The notes below the pieces were generated by a model. That model was not told the origin of the DNA and did no database searches. It worked only from the letters and a program-made list of their open reading frames with translations. 64,000 nucleotides of DNA from Basidiobolus meristosporus CBS 931.73 (taxonomy: Eukaryota > Basidiobolomycota > Basidiobolomycetes > Basidiobolales > Basidiobolaceae): assembly GCA_002104905.1 (NCBI GenBank), contig MCFE01000046.1, positions 1-64,000 on the forward strand. Reading direction: 5' to 3'. Each line of letters opens with the position of its first letter. Within the stretch, counting starts at the first letter, position 1. A program made the translations under genes and the position numbers. Positions 44,801-56,800 of this stretch are shown here, piece by piece.

Positions 44801-47800
44801 TGCTCTCAGTGGAAACAGTGGGATGGAGTGTAACAGTGCGGTCGACAACAGTGTGAACATGGCCATTGGGCTCAGTTACAGTGATGGTACGAGCCCCACT
44901 TTCAACAGAGACGGTGGGCTCAACAGTTACAGTGCGGTCAACAATGGTGTGTACTTTGCCGTCAGATTCTGTTACAGTAACAGTGCGTGCACCACTTCCA
45001 ACAGAAACAGTAGGATGGATAGTAACAGTGCGATCAACAACAGTGTGAACATGGCCATTCGACTCAGTTACAGTGATGGTACGAGCCCCACTTTCAACAG
45101 AGACGGTAGGCTCAAGAGTGACAGTGCGGTCAACAATGGTATGCACCTTGCCATCAGATTCTGTTACAGTAACGGTGCGTGCACCATTCTCACTGGAAAC
45201 AGTGGGATGGATAGTAACAGTGCGGTCGACGACAGTGTGAACGTTGCCATTGGACTCTGTTACAGTTACGGTGTGTGCACCACTTTCTATAGAAGTAGTG
45301 GGCTGGAGAGTGATAGTATGGTCAACAACCGTGTGAGCCTTACCATTGGATTCGGTTACAGTAACGGTGCCAGCCCCACTTTTTAGCGAAACAGTAGGCT
45401 GTATAGTAACTGTGCGATCAACAATAGTGTGAACATGGCCATTAGATTCAGTTACAGTGATGGTACGAGCCCCACTTTCAACAGAGACGGTGGGCTCAAG
45501 AGTGACAGTGCGGTCAACAATGGTATGCACCTTGCCGCCATATTCTGTTACAGTAACGGTACGTGCACCGCTCTCAGTAGAAACAGTGGGATGGAGTGTA
45601 ACAGTACGATCGACAACAGTGTGAACATGGCCATTGGACTCAGTTACAGTGATGGTACGAGCCCCACTTTCAACAGAGACGGTGGGCTCAACAGTTACAG
45701 TGCGGTCAACAATGGTGTGTACTTTGCCGTCAGATTCTGTTACAGTAACAGTGCGTGCACTGCTCTCAGTGGAAACAGTAGGATGAATAGTAACAGTGCG
45801 GTCGACAACAGTGTGAAGATGGCCATTAGATTCGGTTACAGTGATGGTACGAGCCCCACTTTCAACAGAGACGGTGGGCTCAACAGTTACAGTGCGGTCA
45901 ACAATGGTATGCACCTTGCCGCCAGATTCTGTTACAGTAACGGTGCGTGCATCACTTTCTGTAGAAACAGTGGGATGGAGTGTAACAGTGCGGTCGACAA
46001 CAGTGTGAACATGACCATTGGACTCTGTTACAGTGATGGTACGAGCCCCACTTTCAACAGAGACGGTGGGCTCAAGAGTGACAGTGCGGTCAACAATGGT
46101 ATGCACCTTGCCGCCAGATTCTGTTACAGTAACGGTGCGTGCACCGCTCTCAGTAGAAACAGTGGGATGGAGTGTAACAGTGCGGTCGACAACAGTGTGA
46201 ACGTTGCCATTGGACTCTGTTACAGTTGCGGTGTGTGCACCATTTTCTATAGAAGCAGTGGGCTGGAGAGTGATAGTATGGTCAACAACCGTGTGAGCCT
46301 TACCATTGGATTCGGTTACAGTAACGGTGCCAGCCCCACTTTCTACCGAAACAGTAGGCTGTACAGTAACTGTGCGATCAACAACAGTGTGAACATGGCC
46401 ATTGGACCCAGTTACAGTGATGGTACGAGCCCCACTTTCAACAGAGACGGTGGGCTCAAGAGTGACAGTGCGGTCAACAATGGTGTGCACTTTGCCGTCA
46501 GATTCTGTTACAGTAACGGTGCGTGCACCACTTCCAACAGAAACAGTAGGATGGATAGTAACAGTGCGGTCTACAACAGTGTGAACATGGCCATTGGACT
46601 CAGTTACAGTGATGGTACGAGCCCCACTTTCAACAGAGACGGTGGGCTCAACAGTTACAGTGCGGTCGACAATGGTGTGCACCTTGCCGTCAGATTCTGT
46701 TACAGTAACGGTGCGTGCATCACTTTCTGTAGAAACAGTGGGATGGAGTGTAACAGTACGATCGACAACAGTGTGAACGTTGCCATTGGACTCTGTTACA
46801 GTTACGGTGTGTGCACCACTTTCTATAGAAGCAGTGGGCTGGAGAGTGATAGTATGGTCAACAACCGTGTGAGCCTTACCATTGGATTCGGTTACAGTAA
46901 CGGTGCCAGCCCCACTTTCTACCGAAACAGTAGGCTGTACAGTAACTGTGCGATCAACAACAGTGTGAACATGGCCATTGGACTCAGTTACAGTGATGGT
47001 ACGAGCCCCACTTTCAACAGAGACGGTGGGCTCAACAGTTACAGTGCGGTCAACAATGGTATGCACCTTGCCATCAGATTCTGTTACAGTAACAGTGCGT
47101 GCACCGCTCTCAGTAGAAACAGTGGGATGGAGTGTAACAGTGCGGTCGACAACAGTGTGGACATTGCCATTGGACTCTGTTACAGTGATGGTACGAGCTC
47201 CACTTTCAACAGAGACGGTGGACTCAGCAGTTACAGTGCGGTCAACAATGGTGTGTACTTTGCCGTCAGATTCTGTTACAGTAACGGTGCGTGCACCACT
47301 TTCTACAGAAACAGTAGGATGAATAGTAACAGTGCGGTCGACAACAGTGTGAACATTGCCATTGGACTCTGTTACAGTTACGGTGCGTGCACCACTTTCT
47401 ATAGAAACAGTAGGCTGGAGAGTGACAGTATGGCCAACAACCGTGTGAACCTTACCATTGGATCCGGTTACAGTCATCGTACCAGCCCCACTTTCTACCG
47501 AAACAGTAGGCTGGATGGTAACTGTGCGATCAAGCACAGTGCGAACCTTACCATTGGGTTCAGTTACAGTAACGGTACGAGCTCCACTTTCTACGGATAC
47601 AGTGGGCTGAATAGTGACCGTACGGTCAACAACGACGTGAACCGTGCTATCCGAATCAGTCACAGTGACGGTGCGAGCTCCACTGTCGACGGATTTAGTA
47701 GGTTGAATAGTAATCGTGCGGTCAACAACAGTGTGGGCCTTGCCATCAGATTCAGTTACGGTCACGGTTGGCTCAGTAACTGTCACATCGACAGATGTTT

Positions 47801-50800
47801 CCCGTTGGATGGTCACTTCACTGGATGGCTTCTCTGTTACGGAATGCTTGTAGGTTACTGTTGGCTCGGTAACGGTCACTGTAGGTTCGGAGACAGTCAC
47901 GTCAATTGATGTATCATGTCGTATGGTCACCTCCTTCGAGGCCTCTTTTGTAACAGAGTGCTTATAGGTCACAGCAGGCTCAGTTACGGTGATAGTTGGC
48001 TCAGTAACTGTCACATCGACAGATGTTTCCCGTTGGATGGTCACTTCACTGGATGGCTTCTCTGTTACGGAATGCTTGTAGGTTACTGTTGGCTCGATAA
48101 TGGTCACTGTAGGTTCGGAGGCCGTCACTTCAATTGACGTATCATGTCGTATGGTCACCTCCTTCGAGGCTTCTTTCGTGACAGAGTGCTTATAGGTCAC
48201 AGTGGGTTCAGTTATGGTGACAGTTGGTTCAGTAACTGTCACATCGACAGATGTTTCCCGTTGGATGGTCACTTCACTGGATGGCTTCTCTGTTACGGAA
48301 TGCTTGTAGGTTATTGTTGACTCAGTGACGGTCACTGTAGGTTCGGTGACAGTGATGTCAATTGATGTATCATGTCGTATGGTCACTTCCTTCGAGGCCT
48401 CTTTCGTGACGGAGTACTTATTGGTCACCGTCGGCTCAGTAACCGTAACAGTTGGCTCGGTGATTGTTATATCCACTGAGGCCACTCGTTGAATAGTCAT
48501 CTCGCTGGATGGCTTCTCCGTTACGGAATGTTTGTAGGTTACTGTTGGCTCAGTGATGGTCACTGTAGGCTCGGTGACAGTTATTTCAACCGATGTATCA
48601 TGTTGAACAGTTACCTCCTGGGATGCTTCCTTTGTAACCGAGTGCATGAAAGTCACGGTGGGTTCAGTTACGGTGACAGTTGGCTCGGTAATGGTTACAT
48701 CGACTGATGTTTCCCGCTGGATAGTCACTTCACTAGATGGCTTCTCAGTAACCGAATGCTCATAGGTTACCGTTGGCTCGGTAATAGTTGCGGTAGGCTC
48801 AGTGATAATCACTTCGATTGATGTGTCATGTTGAATGGTCACCTCCCGTGAAGCTTCCTTGGTGACAAAGTGCTTAAAAGTTACAGTAGGCTCGGTCATC
48901 GTGAGGGTTGGCTCGGTAATCGTAACATCGATTGATGCTTCTGGTTGAATAGTCACCTCGGCCGATGGTTTTTTGGTTATGGATTGACGGTAGGTTATTG
49001 TTGGCTCAGTGACGGTTACAGCTGGTTCAGTTAGTGTAATATTAATTGATACATCTGGGTGAACTGTGACTTCCCTAGAAGGTTGCTTAGTTATAGAATG
49101 CTCATAGGTCACTGTAGGTTCAGTCACTGTAATCGTTGGCTCAGTGATGGTAATCCCACTAGAAATGGTGGGTCTTTCCGTTATATTGTTGTGGGGTTTG
49201 ATCGTAACCGAGTAGAGATCGGTGCTGGTGGGTTCAGTTACAGTGATGGTCGGCTGCTTTGATAGTAACATTACTCGAAACAACAGGCTGCACTGTCATC
49301 TTATGTCCCTCCTGGGTGTAAGAATAAACCATTGTTTGAGTAGGCTCAGTGATCGTCACTTGGGGTTCCGTAACCGTAGTCTCAATAGAGATGGTAGGCT
49401 GCACTATCACTTCAGCCGAAGTATTGCTCGACACAGAACGTTCACCGGAAGAGTGCACAGAGTCACTCATGGCAGAGCCTTGACTGCTTACGGAGTGAGG
49501 TTTCTCATTCGCCTTCGTGTGGTGATTTTCTCTGGAGGAATACTCCGAATCAGCATGAGACTCGCTTTTAACGGACTTGTGCTTGGCGTGAGTTACCCCG
49601 GAAGAGTTAGACTTCCATGTAGGTATCGAGTGATGACCTTCACTGCTAGAACGCTTGGATTCAGTTGGATGCAGAGATTCCTCGGGATGGCTACTCTTAG
49701 CAGTGGCATGAGTTGTGTGAGCTCCGCTTGATGAATGATACCTTTCGCTATGCGTCAAATGGCGACTTTCACTGCTAGATTGCTCAGACTCGGTGTGGTG
49801 AGCCGATTTCTCTGAATGCTCACTCTTGACAGGAGCGTGGTTGGTGAGAGTTTCGCTTGAGTAATGTGACTCTTCAGTCGGCTTCGTATGGTGACTCTCA
49901 CTGCTAGAATGCTCGAAATCAGTGGACTTCTCACTGTGAACGGATCCATGCTTAGCTGGAGTTCCACTTGAGGAATGAGGCTTCTCTTGATGACTTTCAA
50001 TAGAAGAATGCTCAGAATCGGTGTGATGAGCAGGCTTCTCGGAATGATGACTCTCAACAGTCACATGCTCAGAATGGGTCTTGGAAGGTGTCAGATGGCG
50101 AATTTCACTGCTCGGATGCTCAGAATCCGAATGATGAGCTGATTTCCTGGTATGCTCACTCTTCACGGTTATGTGCTCTGAGTGAGGTGCACTTGAAGAA
50201 CGAGGCTTCTCAGTGGACTTCGCATCATGACTGCTACTGTTGGAATGCTTGGAATCCATGCGATGAGCCGATTTCGCAGAATGCTCACTCTTGATGGACA
50301 CATGCCTCGTGTAGGTTCCACTTGAGATGTGTGGCTTCCCAGTAGGCTCCACATGGCGACTTTCACTGCCAGCATGCTCGGATTTCGTAGGAATAAAAGA
50401 TTTCTCAGTATGCTTGCTATTATCAGACTCATGTTTAGCTGGAGTCCCGCTTGAGGAGTGAGGCTGCTCATGATGACTTTCCCTAGAAGAATACTCAGAA
50501 CCGGTGTGATGTGCAGAGTCCGCAGTGTGGTGGCTCGTGACAGTCTCATGTCTAGAGTAAGTCTCGGTAGAAGTCAGATGGCGACTTTCACTGCTAGATT
50601 GCTCAGCATCCGAATGATGAGCAGGTCTCACGGCATGCCCACTCCTAATGGACCCGTGCTTTTTTTGAGTCACACTTGAGAAATGAGGCTTCTCAGTGGG
50701 CTTCACGTGGAGGCTTTTGCTGCTAAAATGGTTGGAATCAGTCTTGTGAACCGATTTCTCCGTATGCTCAGTCTTGGCGGATGTGTGCTTAGTATGAATT

Positions 50801-53800
50801 CCGCTTGAGGAATGAAGTTGCTGAGTAGACTTCTCGGGATGACCTTCAGCAGAAGAATGGTCAGTTTCGGTGTGAGGAGCAGAGTTCTCGGAGTGGTGAC
50901 TCTTTACAGTCTTATGCACGGAGTGGGTTTCGGAAGGTGTCAGAGGGTGATTCTCACGGCTAGAATGCTCGGAGTGGGCGGGGTGGATTGATATCTCAGT
51001 ATGCTCACTCTTATTTGACTCGTGCTTGGCGGGGGTTTCACTTGAAGAATGAGGCTTTTCGGTAGGTTTTACGTGGTGATTTTCACTGTCAGAATGCTTG
51101 GAATCCGTGTGATGAACCGATTTCTCCGAATGCTCACTCATGACAGACACGTGCTTGGTAAGAGTTCCAGTCGAGGTGTGAGCTTCCTCAGTGGGCTTCG
51201 GGTGATGATTTGCACTCGTAGAATGCTCGGAATCAGTGGGCTTGGCCGATTTCTCAGTGGGCTCACTCTCAACGGACTCATGGCTAGTGTGAGTTCCACG
51301 CGAGGAACGGGGTTTCTGAGTAGGCTTCTCGTGACGGCTATCACCAGAAGAATGCCCGGAATCGGTGTGAAGAGTTGATTTCTCAGAAGAGTGGCTCTTG
51401 ACAGTCTTATGCTCAGAGGGAGTCTCGGAAGGAGTCAAGCGGTGATTCTCACTACTAGAATGTTGAGCTGATTTCTCCGAGTGGTGACTCTTGTGCTGAG
51501 AGTGAGTTTCGGAAGGTGTTTTATGGTGATCCTCACTAGAGTGCTCAGAATCGGTGTGATGAGCACGTTTCTCGGAATGATGACTCCGGACAGTCTCATG
51601 CTCAGAGGGAGTCTCAGAAGACATCAAATGGCGATTTTCACTGTTAGAATGCTCAGAACCCGAGTGATGAGCTGATTTCACAGTATGCTCACTGCTAATG
51701 GACTCGTGCATTGTGTGAGTTTCACTTGGAGAATGAGGCTTCTCAGTGGGCTTCGCCTGGCTCCTTTCAGTGCTAGAGTGCTCGGAATCCGTGTGATGAG
51801 CAGATTTCTCGGAATGGTGACTCTTAAGTGACTCTTGCTCAGAGTGAATCTTGGAAGGCGACAAATTTGTGGGAGCTGCACTTGAGGAATAAGGCTTTTC
51901 GGTGGGCTTCACATGGTGACTTTCACTGTCGGAGTGCTTGGAATCAGTGGAACGAACTGATTTCTCGGAATGCCCACTCTTGACAGACACACGTTTGGTG
52001 TGAGTTACACCGGGGGGATGAGGCTCTTCCGTGGGTTCAATACGGTGACTCTCAGTGTTCGAATGCTCAGAATCAGTCGTATGAGCCGATTTTCCAGTAT
52101 GCTCACTCCTGGCAGACTTGTGCTTGGCCGGTGTTCCACCAGAAGAATGCGGCTTTTCCGTGGGCTTCACATGACGACCCTCACCGCTGGAATGCTCAGA
52201 TTCGGTATGGTGAGCCGACTTCGCGGTATGCTCACTCTTGGCTGACTCGTGCTTAGCAGGTGTTACAATGGAAGAATGCGGCTTTCCAGTGGGTTTCCTA
52301 TGATGACTTTCACTACCAGAATGCCCAGGCTCAGTGGGACGAGCAGATTTCTCAGTATGCTCACTCTTAGCTGACTCGTGCTTAGCAGGTGTTACGCCAG
52401 AAGAACGAGGCTTCTCCGTAGACTTCACGTAGTGACTTTCACTGCTGAAATGTTCGGAATCGGTGGAACTAGCCGATTCCTCAGTATGCTCACTTTTAAC
52501 GGATTCGTGCTTGGCGTGGGTTCTACCGGAGGAAGGTGACTTTTCGGTAGGCTTCTCGTGATGACTCTCACCAGAAGAATGCTCAGAATGTTGACTCTTG
52601 AAAGTCACATGCATGGAGTGAGTCTCGGAAGGTGTCAGGTGGTGATTCTCACTGCTAGAATGCTCAGAGTCCGAATGATGAGTCGATGTCGCAGTATGCT
52701 CACTCTCAACGGACTCATGCTTTGAGTGGATTACACTCGTGGTCTGTGGCTTCTCCGTAGGCTTCGCAAGGTGACTTTCATTGCTAGAATGCTCAGAATC
52801 AGTGGGTCTAGCTGATTTCTCAGCATGTTCGCTGCTAACGGACTCGTGCTTAACTTGAGTCTCACTTGAGGAGTGAGGTTTCTCGGTAGTAGGTACCTTG
52901 TGATGACTATCACTAGAGGAATGCTCAGAATTGGTGTTGAGAGCAGACCTCACGGAATGGTGGCTCTTCACAGTCTCATGTTCAGAGTGAGTCTTAGTAT
53001 GCGTCAAAGCATGATTTTCACTGTTGGAATACTTGGAATCCGTGTGACGAGCCGATTTCTTCGGATGCTCACTTTCGATAGACACGTGTTTAGTCAAAGT
53101 TCCACTTGAGGTATGAGGTTTCTCGGTAGGTTTCGAATGCTGACTTTCACTGTCGGAGTGCTTGGAATCAGTGGGCTTAGCCGATTTCTCAGTGTGCTCA
53201 CTCTTCGCGGACTTGCGTTTAGCGTGGGTTCCACTCGAGGAATGGGATCTCTCGGTAGGCTTCCCGTGCTGAGTTTCGTTAGTAGAACGTTTGGAATCGG
53301 TGTGATGAGCGGATTTCTCAGAATGATGACTCTTGACAGACTCTCGCTCAGTGTGAGTTTTAGAAGGTGACAAATTTGGAGGAGCTGCACTTGAGGAATG
53401 AGGCTTTTCGGTAGGTTTTACGTGGTGATTTTCACTGTCAGAGTGCTTGGAATCCGTGTGATGAACCGATTTCTCCGAATGCTCACTCATGACAGACACG
53501 TGCTTGGTAAGAGTTCCAGTCGAGGTGTGAGCTTCCTCAGTGGGCTTCGGGTGATGATTTGCACTCGTAGAATGCTCGGAACCAGTGGGCTTGGCCGATT
53601 TCTCAGTGGGCTCACTCTCAACGGACTCATGGCTAGTGTGAGTTCCACGCGAGGAACGGGGTTTCTGAGTAGGCTTCTCGTGACGGCTATCACCAGAAGA
53701 ATGCCCAGAATCGGTGTGAAGAGTTGATTTCTCAGAAGAGTGGCTCTTGACAGTCTTATGCTCAGAGGGAGTCGAGCGGTGATTCTCACTACTAGAATGT

Positions 53801-56800
53801 TGAGCTGATTTCTCCGAGTGGTGACTCTTGTGCTGAGAGTGAGTTTCGGAAGGTGTTTTATGGTGATCCTCACTAGAGTGCTCAGAATCGGTGTGATGAG
53901 CAGGTTTCTCGGAATGATGACTCCGGACAGTCTCATGCTCAGAGGGAGTCTCGGAAGGAGTCGAATGGTGATCTTCGCTGTTAGAATGCTCAGAACCCGA
54001 ATGATGAGCCGATTTCACAGGATGTTCACTCTTTACGGACTCGTGCCTAGTGTGTATTCCACTTGAGGAATGACGCTTCTCGGTAGGCTTCCCTTGATGA
54101 CTTTCACTAGAAGAACGCTCAGAGTTGGTGTGATGAGCCGATTTCACAGATTGGCGACTCGTCACAGTCTTGTGGTTTGTGTGAGTTACACTTGAAGAGA
54201 GAGGCTTCTCAGTAGGCCTCGAGTGGTGGCTTTCCCTACCAGAATGCTTGGATTCAGATGGATTCGCCGATTTCACACTATGTTCACTCTTTACCGATTC
54301 CTGCTCAACGTGGGTTCCACTTGAGGAATGAGGCTTCTCTTGATGACTTTCAATAGAAGAATGCTCAGAATCGGTATGATGTGCTGGTTTCTCCGAGTGA
54401 TGACTCTTTGCGGAATCGTGTTCAGTGTGGGCTTCACTGGATGAATGAGGCTTCTGGGTTTGCTTCGTGTGCTGAGTTTCACTGCTAGGATGCTCGGAAT
54501 CCGTGGGCCTAGCCGATTTCTCAATATGCTCGCTCTTATCAGACTCATGGCTCGGAGTGGACTCTACTTGAGGAAAGTGGCTTCTCGGTAGGTATTGCGT
54601 GACGATTCTCGCTAGCAGAGTGTTCAGAATCCGTGTGATGATCGGTGGGCTTCACACGTGGTGGCTTTTGCTGCTAGAATGGTTGGAATCAGTCTTGTGA
54701 ACCGATTTCTCCGTATGCTCAGTCTTGGCGGATGTGTGCTTAGTATGAATTCCGCTTGAGGAATGAAGATGCTGAGTAGACTTCTCGGGATGGCTTTCAG
54801 CAGAAGAATGGCCAGATTCGGTGTGATGAGCAGAGTTCTCGGAGTGGTGGCTCTTCACAGTCGCATGCTCAGAGTGTGACTCGATAGGTGTTAAGTGGCG
54901 ATTCTCACTGTTAGAATGCTCAGAAACCGAATGATGAGTTGATTTACTGGTATGCTCACTCTTGATACTAATATGCTTTGTGTGGGCTCCACTTGAGCTA
55001 TGTGGCTTCTCAGTGGATTTCGAATGCCGACTTTCACTACTAACATCATGCTTCGTGTGAGTTTCACTTGAAGAGGGAGGCTTCTCAGTGGGCTTCACAT
55101 GCTCCCTTCCATTGGTGGAATGCTTTGAATTGGAGGGATGCCCCGAATTCTCCGAACTCTCCCTCTTAACGGACTCGTGCTCATTGTGTGTTCCGCTGGA
55201 GGAACGCGATTTCTCAGTAGGCTTGGCCCGAGGACTTTCATTAGAAGAGTTCTTGGAAATGGCGTGATGTCCAGATTCAGTATGCTCACTTTCCACTGGC
55301 TTTTGTTTAGTGTGAGTTACACTCAAGGAGTGAGGTTTTTCGGTAGGCTCCACACGCTGGCTTTCGCTGGTAGAATGCTCGGATTCGGAGTGATGAGCTG
55401 ATTCCGTAGAATGCTTACTGTGTACAGTCTTACCCTTAGTATGGGTTTCACTTGGAGAATAAGGCTTCTTAGTAGGTGTCGCATGCTGGCCATCACTGCG
55501 AGTATGCTTAGAATCAGTAGGATGGGCCGATTCCTCAGAATGCACAGTATGAGTTTCACCTGAGGAATGAGACTTGGTAGGCGTCATATACTGACTATCA
55601 CTGTGAAAATGCTTAGAATCAGTGGTATGTGCTGAATTCTCAGTATGCAGACTCCCAATAGTCTCATGCTTGGTGTTCGAGTCACTAGATGAACGAGACT
55701 TCTTCGTGGACTTCACATGCTGATTTTCACTGCGAGAATGCTGGGATACAGTGGAATGAAGACTCTTAACGGACTCGTGTTCAGAGTGGGCTTCACTAGA
55801 AGAATGAGGCTTGTCAGTTGGCTTTGTGTGCTGAGAAGAATGACCAGATTTTATAGGATGAGCTGATTTCTCGCTATCCGTGTTTGTGGCAGACTCGTGT
55901 TTAATAGTGAGTCCCACTTGAGGAATGAGGCTTCCTGGTAGGCGTCAAGTGGTGACTATCAGTGGGATGGACCGAATTCTCAGAATGCTCACTTGTAGAC
56001 TTGCTCTTGGTATGATTTTTGATGGGCGATTGAGATATCGGCATGGACTTTGCGTGGTGAGTTTTCGTTTCAGCTCCCTCTGTATCTGAATGATAAGCAG
56101 ATTGCCCTGAAGATTCGCTCCGTTTAGACCTGAGCTCACTGTTGTGTTCACTGGTGGTTTGTTTTCCAGTAGGCTTCACATCGCTTGTACTCTGTTCAGA
56201 AGTTGGGTGGGCCGAGGGAATCTTGGAGTTGGTCATGTACTTTTTCCGGATTGACTCTGGTACGTTGGCACAATTTGCACCTCCATAGGGAACACACATC
56301 TGGCCATCGGGGCAGTATTGAAGTTGAGGCTTTCCGTCTGGACAACCAATGAATTTGGAACTGACAAATGGCTCGAGGCATTTCGGAACGCATTTTACCG
56401 CTGTGCTTGATGTTATTTCTGCCTTATGGGTTAGGCTATGAGAGTGATCGGGGTGTGTACTGTGGCTTTCGCTTGCTGAATTGGATTTGTCGGTAGGTTT
56501 TGTTTGGATACTTGCAGGGTGAGAATGTTCAGTTTGGGTTGGATGATCCTCACTATGAGAATCCTCTGATTCGGTATGATTACCCGAGTTCTCGGTACTC
56601 TCACTCTTAGTTGGTTCGTGCTCACTGTGGTACAGGCTTGAGGAATGCGACGTCACTGTTGAATCCGTGTGATGGTGTTCACCGGTAGAATGCGCAGATG
56701 GTGAATCTGATTTCTCAGGGCGATTACTTGGACTAGACGCTTCAGATTCGGATGATTGTGAGGTACTGGTGGGCTTCGCAACATGGTTTATGCTGGTTTT

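Noticed and set aside
43893-47909. Long plus-strand open frames (up to 826 codons) opposite the Thr/Val repeats
   Set aside because: The repeat length is a multiple of three, so any frame free of stops in one unit stays open across the array. The products lack a start context or recognisable domain, and the minus strand carries signal peptide, intron and cysteine modules.
42240-55960. Regularly spaced repeats as a possible CRISPR array
   Set aside because: The units are contiguous coding repeats in multiples of three bases without unique spacers, in a eukaryotic genome.
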